DNA of 64,000 nt from JAJFUE01 sp041687335 (lineage in GTDB: Bacteria > Sumerlaeota > Sumerlaeia > MVZB01). The translations under genes and the position numbers were made by a program. Below are positions 1-8,508 of the stretch, piece by piece. The stretch's first letter is position 1; each line of letters begins with the position of its first letter. Where the stretch lies: positions 1 through 64,000 of the forward strand of contig JAWLCE010000015.1 of the NCBI GenBank assembly GCA_041687335.1. The letters run 5' to 3'. Under the pieces are notes generated by a model, which had not been told where the DNA came from, ran no database searches, and saw only the letters and a list, made by a program, of their open reading frames with translations.

Positions 1-260
1 AGTGGAAGTCCCTTGGGGGAGCTTATTGGGCCTTGGGGGCATGTAATCGGAATGGAGAGAAGAATGGGACGCGGATTTACGGATTGGGCGGATTTGCGCA
101 GATTCAGAGGGGGAGAGGAATGGGACGCGGATTTGCACGGATGGGAGCGCGGATGGACGCGGATCAGAGGGAGAGAAGAATGGGACGCGGATTTACGGAT
201 TGGGCGGATTTACGCAGATTCAGCGGGGGAGAGGAATGGGACGCGGATCAGAGGGGATTT
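1..260. repeat. Short tandem/dispersed repeat rich in GGGACGCGGATT
   Basis: The block GAATGGGACGCGGATTT recurs about every 55-60 bases. A larger unit, including GGATTGGGCGGATTT, repeats with a period of about 116 bases (starts near 61 and 177). An inverted copy lies at 5320-5382. Open frames here read as Arg/Gly/Asp-rich low-complexity peptides and are not genes. The repeat abuts the end of the Mrr-type gene. Confidence 0.8.
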
Positions 261-1102
261 AATGTTGTTTTGGGGCAGGGGGAGTGGGAAGGTTCGATGG
301 AGCGGGTGTAGCGGCAGGCGGGGAAGGCGGCGCAGCCCCAGAACTGGCGGCCGACCTGGGCGCCGTGGCGGCTGGTGCGCCGGACGAGCAGCTCTCCGCA
401 GCGCGGGCAGTTTTCGGGTTCGGCGGGTGATTGGTTGGCGGCGGCGGGCGGCGTGGCGGGCTGGGGCGCGGCGTTCGCCTGCACCGTGCGGACCATCGCG
501 AGCAGGCGGGGGCCGTCGATGAGATCGATTGGCTTGCCGGCGGCCCAGTTGCGGGCCTCCTGGGTGAACCAACTTGAGCTGACGATGAAGACGCCATCGG
601 CCCCCTCGGCGTTCATGACGCCAAACATCTCGCGCACGACCTTGACGCCGACCTTATAGGTTTTCCACTGCTTGGCTTGGACGAGGTAACGGGCGCCGTC
701 CTTGCGCAGGTCCAGATCAATGCCGCCATCGGGTCCGGTGCCCTTGTTCTCGATGACGCGGTAGCCTTGGCGGCGGTAGGCCTCGGCGAGGAGCCGCTCG
801 AATTCGCGCCACGGCAGCGCGCGGATCGAGGCGAGGCCGGTCTGGCGGTCGAGACGATCCCGTTGCCGCTTGGCCCGCATAAATGATACAAGACCGGCCA
901 CCATGAAAAAGAACGCCATCCATGAGAACTGCTTCACCACAGGCGCCAGCGTTTTCATAGCGATGTTCTCAAAATCAATCGCGGGAATGACCCAGCGCAG
1001 GATCACGAACAACACCCCCGAAAAAACCACGCTCACCCACCACGGAAATTCCGCCAGCAGGTCGAGGATATCCCCAAACACTGTTGATTCCTTGCGCGTC
1101 AT
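248..1102 (-). CDS. Membrane-anchored Mrr-type restriction endonuclease with topoisomerase zinc finger
   Basis: This 284-residue protein has two hydrophobic segments (about 21-40 and 58-75), then a cytoplasmic nuclease domain at about 93-205. The nuclease core reads GPDGGIDLDL (123-132) followed by YLVQAKQWK (139-147), the D...QxK active site of the Mrr/restriction type IV family. After a Pro/Ala linker, four cysteines (232, 235, 257, 263) form a topoisomerase-I type C4 zinc finger (zf-C4_Topoisom). The family cleaves modified or foreign DNA; here it would act at the inner membrane. It lies 84 bp downstream of a P-loop ATPase on the same strand, so the two may work together. The fold assignment is firm; a role in defence is inferred. 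Confidence 0.85.
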   Translation of the reverse strand: MTRKESTVFGDILDLLAEFPWWVSVVFSGVLFVILRWVIPAIDFENIAMKTLAPVVKQFSWMAFFFMVAGLVSFMRAKRQRDRLDRQTGLASIRALPWREFERLLAEAYRRQGYRVIENKGTGPDGGIDLDLRKDGARYLVQAKQWKTYKVGVKVVREMFGVMNAEGADGVFIVSSSWFTQEARNWAAGKPIDLIDGPRLLAMVRTVQANAAPQPATPPAAANQSPAEPENCPRCGELLVRRTSRHGAQVGRQFWGCAAFPACRYTRSIEPSHSPCPKTTLNPL

Positions 1103-1186
1103 TTGATTCGGCTCCTATTGTGCCCTATATGACGAAAAAAAATAAATTAAACGTCCTTCTATTTCCGGGATTTTAGCTTAGTCCAC

Positions 1187-2671
1187 CTACTCAGCCTGCC
1201 CCTGAACCATCTGTAGTCCATCTCTAAAAATGAACATGGTCCAGTACTTGCCTGACGCCCCATCCTGTCGCCAGACACCCGCCATCCTCACTTGCTCGGC
1301 AATGAGACGTGCTTCCTCGTTTGGCAGCCCCCAAAGTTCAGCAAGTGTCCCAACTGTTTGTGCAGTTTTTCTCCCCTTCAGCATTTCTAATTTGTCGCGT
1401 AGATTTGGGTGTTCCGCAAAAAGGTACTTTTCAACCTTCTCTCTGGAAGCCTCCGAAAGCGCCTCTTTTAATGCCCTCCGGGTAAACAAACATTTACCCT
1501 CAGGACTCTCAGCTCCAACCTCCAAAAAATATATTTGCCGACGTAAGGCCGCATTGATCACATTGATAAGATCTCGCGGAGCAGAGTAGCCGTGGCTGTC
1601 CTGAACGCGACTTATCAACCAGTCAAGAGTCCTGGGATTTCGACCAGTATCAACTTGGTCCGGGAAAATGCGATAAAAAACATCCTCTTGGTATTGTTGT
1701 GAATTCCTTATTCTATCAAGATCTATATCATACTTGTCGCGGACAACATCATTATTTGCAAAGCGAATCATCATCAAGTTTAGTAATCCAGAACGGTCCC
1801 AGGAAATTGTAGTGGCTCGCTGAACGTGTGTTGCTTCTCGGAAGCCGGACCGAGTAATTACTTGCCAAATGTCAGTGCGAAGGAAGATGCGCAGCTGGAT
1901 ATTGTTGAAGCCAGCTAGATCTAGATAAGTTTTGAACAAAGCCCGAAGAGCATTTACCTCAAGCTCTGGGGATTCAACAAAAGCCACATCTAAACGATCA
2001 AGCAAAAACCAAATTTTAAATCCACTGCTTCTTAATTCCTCATTTGCCTTGTGCAAAAGGGAATCTACCGACTGCACGCCTCTTGCAGCATGATCAGGCG
2101 AGGGCTCCGCAAAAGAGATTTTTAGGCCAGCACCTGTTAAACCACCAGTTGCCTCGTTAAACGTCATATTTGGTTCAAGGGTGTGAGGGCTAAAATATTT
2201 ACGTATATAATTAGATGCTCTGCTAAGGAAGACCTTGAGCGGGCTGGTTTCCAAAACAAAGCCGGAGCTTTTCAGTGCAGCTATCACTTCCCTGCCATTC
2301 TGCGTCTGCACACCAAGAGATTGGAGATGTTCTCCGATGAGGCTGAGAAGGTAAAGTTTCCACAAATAAACAAACGAACGCTCGGTTGCGGGCGGATCAG
2401 TCTGCAAATCACTAAATGCTGTCGTTCCTCTTGGATTCTCGGCAAACTTCAGCACTACATCGTTTTGAAAAAACTCAGCTTCGTGATCATTGATGAGAGA
2501 ATATATTGCGCTTTTTCCAGACCCTTTTGGTCCATAAACAATATCAACCTCTCCATTGCGCATTTGATGCCAGTGGTGGGTCTCAATAAAATAATTGCGT
2601 AAACTATCTGCTTCCAGTTCCGCTACAGATTCTCCAAAGTGAATCCTCTTAAGTAACTCCAGAATATCCAC
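1187..2671 (-). CDS. P-loop ATPase, Sll1717/FunZ-like family
   Basis: This is a 494-residue ATPase. The Walker A motif is YGPKGSGKSA (46-55), and a Walker B-like stretch IWFLLDRLD sits at about 220-228, followed by an arginine-rich helical half. The N-terminus resembles the Sll1717 family of stand-alone P-loop ATPases, whose role is unknown. The start is GTG at 2671, with AAGGAG about 8 bases upstream. Base composition is clearly more AT-rich than in the surrounding genes and codon use differs, which suggests recent transfer. It precedes the Mrr-type nuclease gene, so an ATPase-nuclease module is possible. I see no transmembrane segment. Family placement rests on recall of the N-terminal pattern and is moderately sure. 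Confidence 0.75.
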   Translation of the reverse strand: MDILELLKRIHFGESVAELEADSLRNYFIETHHWHQMRNGEVDIVYGPKGSGKSAIYSLINDHEAEFFQNDVVLKFAENPRGTTAFSDLQTDPPATERSFVYLWKLYLLSLIGEHLQSLGVQTQNGREVIAALKSSGFVLETSPLKVFLSRASNYIRKYFSPHTLEPNMTFNEATGGLTGAGLKISFAEPSPDHAARGVQSVDSLLHKANEELRSSGFKIWFLLDRLDVAFVESPELEVNALRALFKTYLDLAGFNNIQLRIFLRTDIWQVITRSGFREATHVQRATTISWDRSGLLNLMMIRFANNDVVRDKYDIDLDRIRNSQQYQEDVFYRIFPDQVDTGRNPRTLDWLISRVQDSHGYSAPRDLINVINAALRRQIYFLEVGAESPEGKCLFTRRALKEALSEASREKVEKYLFAEHPNLRDKLEMLKGRKTAQTVGTLAELWGLPNEEARLIAEQVRMAGVWRQDGASGKYWTMFIFRDGLQMVQGQAE

Positions 2672-2689
2672 GCAAAGCTCCTTTTACTG

Positions 2690-2718
2690 AGTATAAATTG
2701 CTGATGGTGCGGAATCTC
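2690..2718 (-). promoter_or_regulatory. Possible promoter of the P-loop ATPase gene
   Basis: On the minus strand a TATACT -10-like hexamer (2695-2690) lies 19 bases before the GTG start, with AAGGAG between them. The -35 position (GAGATT) matches poorly. Confidence 0.3.
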
Positions 2719-2778
2719 TGGGACGTGTAACATAAAGTCTTTCGCCTGATCTTCCTGATTGCGCGATTGTCGGGTTTA

Positions 2779-2960
2779 TTGATCGAGACCGAAAATATGA
2801 AATTTTGGAGACAGATGTCCATCCACCTCAATCCCCTCCGGCCATAGAAAATAGGGGCTTTTGCAGAATTCGCCGCCGGCGGCCTTGCCTTGCGGGGTGA
2901 GGAATTTGGTGCCGTCGCGGTCCTCGGGCAAGCCGGCGCGGGTGGGGTTGAATGTTGAGG
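2779..2960 (-). pseudogene. Possible 3' remnant of an unrecognised gene
   Basis: On the minus strand about 55 codons read as ordinary protein ending at a stop near 2779, with stretches such as KFLTPQGKAAGGEF and CKSPYFLWPEGIEV. Upstream, the same frame dissolves into the palindromic repeats (Pro/Ser/Gly artefact peptide). I recognise no family. It may be the tail of a gene whose 5' part was replaced by repeat sequence, or chance coding. Confidence 0.2.
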
Positions 2961-3239
2961 CTGGCCGGCAACCATCAGTTGCAGGAGAGGGGGCCAGTCG
3001 TCCCTGGCGGGACTTTGATTGGAGGTGCCATGTTGTCCCAGCGTTCCCAGCACTGAAGTGCTGGGCTGAAGGCAAGGCGTCCCTGCGGGACGGCTATTGT
3101 CTGAAGGCGGGACTACGAACGGTTGGCCAGGCGGGACTATGAACGTTTGGGCGGGCTGGGCTCTGCCGGTGGTGTTGAGGGGCATGGCCATTTTACCATC
3201 CTTCAAGTAAATGAGTAAGCGGGTGTTCAGAAAAAGTCA

Positions 3240-4980
3240 AGGCGGGAGTGGTGCGGCGGTTGGGCCGACCTCACAGGCCGCTCCTAGCGGAGCTCTGACG
3301 CAGGGGGGGCGATTGCTACAAACAGGTCGCTCCTAACGGAGCTATTTGCTCCTACGGAGCCAAGGGGAGGCGAAAGGATCGAGAGAATGTCGGGTCGGGT
3401 ATGTGTTTAGCGAGGCAAGTGGCGCTGGCAACCTCGCTGAACATGGTCCCCCCTGTCGTTGCCACTGGGTCGCGCCCTTTCAGGGCTCGAGGGGATTTGG
3501 CCGGCAGACCCAGGGTTGCGCTTCGCTCCACCCTGGGCTTTCGAACTGTGCCCACCCTTTCAGGGTGGAATGCGGGTGCCATGCCGAGTGGGCGGGGCTT
3601 CTGTCGTCACAGGCCGCTCCTAGCGGAGCTCTGACGCAGGGGGGGCGATTGCTACAAACAGGTCGCTACTAGCGGAGCTATTTGCTCCTACGGAGCCAGG
3701 GGGAGGCGAAGGGATAGAGAGGATGTCGGGTCGAGTATGTGTTTAGCGAGGCAAGTGGCGCTGGTAACCTCGCTGAACATGGTCCCCCCTGTCGTTGCCA
3801 CTGGGTCGCCCTTTCAGGGCTCGAGGGGATTTGGCCGGCAGACCCAGGGTTGCGCTTCGCTCCACCCTGGGCTTTTGAACTGTGCCCACCCTTTCAGGGT
3901 GGAATGCGGGTGCCATGCCGGCCGCTCCCAACGGAAACCTGATATGGGGAGGGGGGCGATTGCTACAAACAGGTCGCTCCTGGCGGAGCCTTTTGCTCCT
4001 CTGGAGTTAAGGGGAGCGAAGGGATAGAGAGGATGTCGGGTCGAGTATGTGTTTAGCGAGGCAAGTGGCGCTGGCAACCTCGCTGAACATGGTCCCCCCT
4101 GTCGTTGCCACTGTGTCGCCCTTTCAGGGCTCGGGGGGATTTGGCCGGTAGACCCAGGGTTGCGCTTCGCTGACCCTGGGCTTTTGAACTGTGCCCACCC
4201 TTTCAGGGTGGAATGCCGGCGCCATGCCGAGTGGGCGGGGCTTCTGTCGTCACAGGCCGCTCCTAGCGGAGCTCTGACGCAGGGGGGCGATTGCTACAAA
4301 CAGGTCGCTCCTAGCGGAGCTATTTGCTCCTCTGGAGCCAGGGGAAGCGAAAGGATCGAGAGAATGTCGGGTCGAGTATGTGTTTAGCGAGGCAAGTGGC
4401 GCTGGCAACCTCGCTGAACACGGTCCCCCTATGGTTGCCACTGTGTCGCCCTTGCAGGGCTCGGGGGGATTTGGCCGGAAGACCCAAGGTTGCGCTTCGC
4501 TTACCCTGGGCTTTTGAACTGTGCCCACCCTTTCAGGGTGGAATGCGGGTGCCATGCCGGCCGCTCCCAGCGGAGACCTGATATGGGGAGGGGGGCGATT
4601 GCACAGGTCGCTCCTAGCGGAGTTTTTTGCTCCTACGGAGCCAGGGGGAGCGAAGGGATAGAGAGAATGTCGGGTCGAGTATGTGTTTAGCGAGGCAAGT
4701 GGCGCTGGTAACATCGCTGAACACGATCCCCCCTATGGTTGCCACTGTGTCGCCCTTGCAGGGCTCAGGGGGATTTGGCCGGTAGACCTAGGGTTGCGCT
4801 TCGCTTACCCTGGGCTTTTGAACTGTGCCCACCCTTTCAGGGTGGAATGCCGGTGCCATGCCGGCCGCTTCCAGAGGAAACCTGATACTGGGAGGGGGGC
4901 GATTGCTACAAACAGGTCGCTCCTAGCGGAGCTATTCGCTCCTCTGGAGCCAAGGGGAGGCGAAGGGATAGAGAGGATCT
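3240..4980. repeat. Higher-order tandem array of 303-336 bp hairpin-rich units (order A-B-A-B-B)
   Basis: The anchor ATGTCGGGTCGAGTATGTG recurs at 3387 (one base different), 3723, 4033, 4364 and 4667, with a decayed sixth copy at 4977; spacings are 336, 310, 331, 303 and 310. Units fall into two types. Type A (from 3387 and 4033) carries GAGTGGGCGGGGCTTCTG then a GCTCC-TAGC-GGAGC hairpin. Type B (3723, 4364, 4667) carries a CCTGATA segment instead. Each unit is a chain of short palindromes such as GCCCT-TTC-AGGGC and CCACCCT-TTC-AGGGTGG. A partial type-A end precedes the array (3240-3386). All reading frames inside are repeat artefacts. Confidence 0.9.
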
Positions 4981-5310
4981 CGGGTCGGAGACCCGACCTA
5001 CCGGGAGGGGCGGTGAGGGGAGAGAATGTCGGGTCGGAGACCCGACCTACCTCTGTGGTAGCGGATTATGGGATGCGCTCGTGGTGGCCGGCGGATGTGA
5101 GGCGGTTTTGTCCCGCCTGAAGGCGGAACTACGAGCGGCTGGTGAGGGGAGAGAATGTCGGGTCGGAGACCCGACCTACCTCTGTGGTAGCGGATTATAG
5201 GATGCGCTCGTGGTGGCCGGCGGAGGTGAGGCGGTTTTGTCCCGCCTGAAGGCGGAACTACGAACGGCTGGTGAGGGGAGAGAATGTCGGGTCGGAGACC
5301 CGACCTACCT
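4981..5310. repeat. Second tandem repeat, 129-bp unit
   Basis: The palindrome GTCGGGTC-GGA-GACCCGAC recurs, with its preceding AT at 5026, 5155 and 5284, exactly 129 bases apart. Between copies lie a nearly identical spacer and a second hairpin, CCGCC-TGAA-GGCGG. Two full units and a partial third are present, running straight on from the larger array. Translation gives the artefact peptide FVVPPSGG. Confidence 0.9.
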
Positions 5311-5314
5311 GTGA

Positions 5315-5385
5315 TCGAACGGCCTCTGATCCGCGTTGATCCGCGGCTCCCATCCGCGTGAATCCGCGTCCCATTCCCCATTTTT
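5315..5385. repeat. Inverted copy of the GGGACGCGGATT repeat
   Basis: AATCCGCGTCCCATTCCCC here is the reverse complement of the repeat at 1-260. It closes the accessory block just before pgk. Confidence 0.75.
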
Positions 5386-5395
5386 CAAAAAAGAT

Positions 5396-5424
5396 TTGAC
5401 CGTCGGCTGTCCAATAAGCAAATG
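5396..5424 (+). promoter_or_regulatory. Weak candidate promoter for pgk-secG
   Basis: TTGACC at 5396-5401 is a good -35 hexamer about 100 bases before pgk. The best -10 at normal spacing (CAAATG/AAATGT) is poor, so this is only a candidate. Confidence 0.3.
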
Positions 5425-5502
5425 TAGGAATATTTCGCCAGCGGTCCGCAGGTGCGCGGAGACGCTCGCGGCCGACAGTCCCAGCAGCCAAGGAGCCGTC
5501 CG

Positions 5503-6696
5503 ATGAACTACCGCAAGAAGACGATCGACCAGATTGACCCGGCGGGCAAGCGGGTGTTTTTGCGCGCCGACTTTAACGTGCCGATCGAAGACGGCCAGAT
5601 CACCAACGACCGGCGCATCCGCGCGGCGCTGCCGACCATCGAGCACCTGCTGGGGCGCGGCGCCTCGGTGGTGGTCTGCTCGCACCTGGGGCGGCCCAAG
5701 GGCCAGGTCAAGCCGGGGCTGAGCCTGAAGCCGGTGGCCGAGCGGCTGGCCGAGCTGCTGGGGCGGCCCATGGCGATGGCGCCCGATTGCGTCGGCCCCG
5801 AGGTCGAGGCGATGGCGAACAAGCTGGCCCCCGGCGAGATCATGATGCTGGAGAACCTGCGGTTTCACGCGGCCGAGGAGAAGAACGACCCGGACTTCTC
5901 GCGTCAGCTGGCGGCGCTGGCCGACGTTTATGTGAGCGACGCCTTCGGCACGGTGCACCGGGCGCACGCCTCCACCGAGGGCGTGGCGCGGCTGCTCAAG
6001 CCGGCGGTGGCCGGCAAGCTGATCGCGCGTGAGCTGGAATACTTGGGCGGGGCGCTCGACAACCCGCGCCGGCCGATGCTGGCGATCCTGGGCGGGGCCA
6101 AGGTGGGCAGCAAGATCGGCGTCATCACCAGCCTGATGGAAAAGGTCGACTCGCTGATGATCGGCGGGGGGATGGCCTTTACCTTCCTGAAGGCTCAGGG
6201 CTATGAGATCGGCGCCAGCTTGTTTGATGAGGAAAGTTACGAGACGGCCCGCCAGATTCTGGACAAGGCCAAGGAACGCGGCATCCGGCTGATTCTGGCC
6301 GAGGACGTCGTCGTGGCCGACAAGCTGGAAGCCGGGGCGCGTTCGCAGGTGGTGGATGCGCGTGAGATCCCGGCCGACATGATGGGCCTGGACATCGGGC
6401 CGCGCACGCGCGAGGCGATCGCCCAAGAGATCACCCAGGCGGGCACGGTGATCTGGAACGGGCCGGTGGGCGTGTTCGAGATCGAGGATTTTGCCGGCGG
6501 CACGCGCGCCGTGGCCGAGGCGCTGGCCGCCAGTGACGCGATTTCGATCCTGGGCGGGGGCGAGACGGCCGCCGCCGCCGAGTTGTTCGGCGTGGACGAC
6601 CGCATGACCCACGTCAGCACCGGCGGGGGGGCGTCGCTTGAATTCCTTGAGGGTCGCGTGCTCCCGGGCATTGCAATCCTGGACGACAACGAGTAA
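5503..6696 (+). CDS. pgk: Phosphoglycerate kinase
   Basis: This 397-residue enzyme transfers phosphate between 1,3-bisphosphoglycerate and ADP in cytosolic glycolysis. The N-terminal signature RVFLRADFNVP (17-27) and the substrate-binding HLGRPKG are present. So are the nucleotide-side GGAKVGSKIG, the late GPVGVFE loop and GGGETAAA near the C-terminus. Length is normal for the family. The ATG at 5503 is chosen over an upstream in-frame start at 5452 because AAGGAG ends about 8 bases before it and homology begins there. secG follows 83 bases downstream on the same strand, probably co-transcribed, an arrangement seen in many bacteria. Confidence 0.98.
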   Translation: MNYRKKTIDQIDPAGKRVFLRADFNVPIEDGQITNDRRIRAALPTIEHLLGRGASVVVCSHLGRPKGQVKPGLSLKPVAERLAELLGRPMAMAPDCVGPEVEAMANKLAPGEIMMLENLRFHAAEEKNDPDFSRQLAALADVYVSDAFGTVHRAHASTEGVARLLKPAVAGKLIARELEYLGGALDNPRRPMLAILGGAKVGSKIGVITSLMEKVDSLMIGGGMAFTFLKAQGYEIGASLFDEESYETARQILDKAKERGIRLILAEDVVVADKLEAGARSQVVDAREIPADMMGLDIGPRTREAIAQEITQAGTVIWNGPVGVFEIEDFAGGTRAVAEALAASDAISILGGGETAAAAELFGVDDRMTHVSTGGGASLEFLEGRVLPGIAILDDNE

Positions 6697-6779
6697 AATC
6701 CCGTGTTTGGACTCGTCGGCGCCGGCCCGGCGAGTGGTCTGTCATGGCCGGCATAGACACCCACAAAGGGTAAGGGCAC

Positions 6780-7145
6780 ATGGGCATCCTGATTTTTCTG
6801 CTGGTCGTGTTTTACGTCATCTCCTGCTCGGTCCTGATTTTCTTCATCCTGATCCAATCGGGCAAGGGCGGGGGTTTGTCGAGCCTGGGTTCGGCCAGCC
6901 AGGGCATTTCGGACGCCTTCGGCACCACCGGCGCCGAGCGCATGCTCAACAAGATGACAACCTTTGCCGCAGTCGGCTATATTTCGCTGGCCGTCATGAT
7001 ATCGCTGGCGCTCTACCTGCGTGGCTATGATGACAGCATCGTGCAGGATGCTCCGCTGACGGCGCCCTTGGATCAGCCGGCGCAACCGGCCCCGGCGGGT
7101 GAGCCGCTGCCGGCGGGTGAGCCGCTGCCGCCGATCGAGCCCTGA
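6780..7145 (+). CDS. secG: Preprotein translocase subunit SecG
   Basis: This 121-residue inner-membrane protein has two transmembrane helices (about 3-23 and 55-77) joined by the conserved glycine-rich loop IQSGKGGGLSSLG. GTTGAERMLNKMT follows just before the second helix. SecG assists the SecYE channel in protein export. The C-terminal 35 residues are a Pro/Ala tail with a duplicated AGEPLP motif. It follows pgk and is closed by a strong terminator. Confidence 0.95.
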   Translation: MGILIFLLVVFYVISCSVLIFFILIQSGKGGGLSSLGSASQGISDAFGTTGAERMLNKMTTFAAVGYISLAVMISLALYLRGYDDSIVQDAPLTAPLDQPAQPAPAGEPLPAGEPLPPIEP

Positions 7146-7180
7146 CCGGTCCCGCCATTCGGAATCGAAAAACCACTGAA

Positions 7181-7230
7181 AGCCCGCCCGCGCCGCCCGC
7201 CATGGCCGCGCGGGCGGGCTGCTTTTTTTC
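7181..7230 (+). terminator. Rho-independent terminator after secG
   Basis: AGCCCGCCCGCG (7181-7192) pairs with CGCGGGCGGGCT (7209-7220), followed by seven T residues (7223-7229). It ends the pgk-secG unit. Confidence 0.85.
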
Positions 7231-7386
7231 CTGCCCGGCGCCGGCGCGGGGCCAGCCGGGGTGCCGGGGATGTGATTTTGTGGTCGCCAACTGTAAAATG
7301 GGTATTGATGTCGCCGCCCCGATTGGCCTATAAGTCACGACAAGCTCAATCGGCTCCCACTCGCCCGCAAGGAGCGAATCGATGCC

Positions 7387-7704
7387 ATGACCGCAGCCCC
7401 CGCGCCAGGACAGGGGCCGGACCGAGCCCGCGACGAGGCGTTTTTGGCCCGAGTCTCGGGTCGGGTTCAGGGTGTTGGCTTTAGATACTTTACGGTGCGA
7501 GCTGGCCGGCGGTTGGGGCTGGGGGGGCAGGTTCGCAACCTGCCGGATGGGCGCGTGGAGGTCTATGCGACCGGCCCCCGGGCGGAGCTGGAGCAATTGG
7601 CGGACCAGTTGCGGCGCGGGCCAGGCCTGGGGCGGGTGGATCAGATGGAGATCGATTGGAATGTGCCGGTCCGGCCCGCGCCGGATTTCACGATCGGGTA
7701 CTGA
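7387..7704 (+). CDS. acyP: Acylphosphatase
   Basis: This 105-residue cytosolic enzyme hydrolyses acyl phosphates. The signature GRVQGVGFRYF (25-35) supplies the catalytic Arg33, and QVRNLPDGRVEVYA (48-61) supplies the catalytic Asn51. The last 80 residues cover the whole fold. The first 18 residues are an extra Ala/Pro-rich segment, so the true start could be a few codons later. The stop is two bases before the ATG of a putative metallopeptidase gene, indicating one transcript. Confidence 0.93.
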   Translation: MTAAPAPGQGPDRARDEAFLARVSGRVQGVGFRYFTVRAGRRLGLGGQVRNLPDGRVEVYATGPRAELEQLADQLRRGPGLGRVDQMEIDWNVPVRPAPDFTIGY

Positions 7705-7705
7705 G

Positions 7706-8497
7706 ATGCTGCTCTACACCGACCTCGTCCGCGAGATTGTCCACGACGTGGCCCGCCGCGTGCGTGATTTTCGGCATTTGGATCCCGAGCGGATCGGGGT
7801 GGCGGCCGCCGCCCGCTGCAACGGCCAGCACTGGGGCAACCTGGCGACCTGTTATGGGCTGATCCGCAACCAGCCGCCGACCTTTTCGATCTGGGCGCGG
7901 CCGGGAACGCGCACGATCGTCGCGGTCAGTGAGTGGTTTCAGTATCGCAGCCCGCGGGTGCGGTTGAACGGGCGCGACATGACTTACCTGATCCTCTTGC
8001 GGCTGCCGCGCCTGCTGCTGCGCAACCCGCTGCCGACGCTGGTCCATGAGCTCTACCATATCAGCCAGGCCTTCGATGGCGACATGCGGCCCGACAAGCA
8101 TGGGGCGCAGTTCGACCGTGAGGTGCGCCGGCTGACCCAGTGCTGGCTGGAGCGGGCGAGGGGAGACCTGCCGCGGCTGGCCCAGATGCGGCTGGATGAT
8201 TTGAAGCGCGAGTTCGGCGCCGTGCTGGCCCAGGGCGTACCCAGCCGGTTCGCCTTTCCGCTGATCGAGCATGTCGAGCCACCCCAGTCCTACCAGCTCG
8301 GCGTGGAGCGGCTCTATCCGGGCTGCAAGCTGGCCTCCAACTTCGTGGTGCGCCCCGCCAAGCTGACTCCCGAGCAGGCCCCGCGCGTGCTGACCGAGAA
8401 GGACTTGGTCCTGCGCCTTTACGACCGCAGCGGCATTCAGCGCGTGCCGGCGGCCTTCACCCGTTATACCCGCGATTATTTTCAGCAGATTGCTTGA
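7706..8497 (+). CDS. Putative zinc metallopeptidase (HExxH), phage-metallopeptidase-like
   Basis: This 263-residue protein has a clear zinc-binding motif TLVHELYHIS (111-120), with HELYH at 114-118. A third likely ligand is His132 in MRPDKHGAQFD. The pattern HELxHI...F.G..R....HG..FD resembles the putative phage metallopeptidase domain (PF18894), found outside phages too. There is no signal peptide. A conserved-looking C-terminal domain follows the zinc site, with no family I recognise. The ATG is two bases after the acyP stop. A longer reading from 7472 overlaps acyP and is not preferred. The substrate is unknown. Confidence 0.75.
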   Translation: MLLYTDLVREIVHDVARRVRDFRHLDPERIGVAAAARCNGQHWGNLATCYGLIRNQPPTFSIWARPGTRTIVAVSEWFQYRSPRVRLNGRDMTYLILLRLPRLLLRNPLPTLVHELYHISQAFDGDMRPDKHGAQFDREVRRLTQCWLERARGDLPRLAQMRLDDLKREFGAVLAQGVPSRFAFPLIEHVEPPQSYQLGVERLYPGCKLASNFVVRPAKLTPEQAPRVLTEKDLVLRLYDRSGIQRVPAAFTRYTRDYFQQIA

Positions 8498-8508
8498 GGC
8501 GCGCCCGG

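Noticed and set aside
2649..3206. 185-codon minus-strand frame
   Set aside because: Mostly repeat-derived Pro/Ser-rich sequence; only the last 55 codons look protein-like and those are listed as a possible remnant in another frame.
3346..5120. Many open frames of 70-150 codons in both strands of the tandem array
   Set aside because: They are translations of the repeated palindromes, recur with the repeat period and have no ribosome sites or homology-like composition.
3240..5310. CRISPR array
   Set aside because: The units are 129 or about 303-336 bases and repeated over their whole length, without short repeats separated by unique spacers; no cas genes.
5305..6612. 435-codon minus-strand frame opposite pgk
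   Set aside because: Shadow of the GC-rich pgk coding strand; His/Gln/Arg-rich composition typical of antisense frames.
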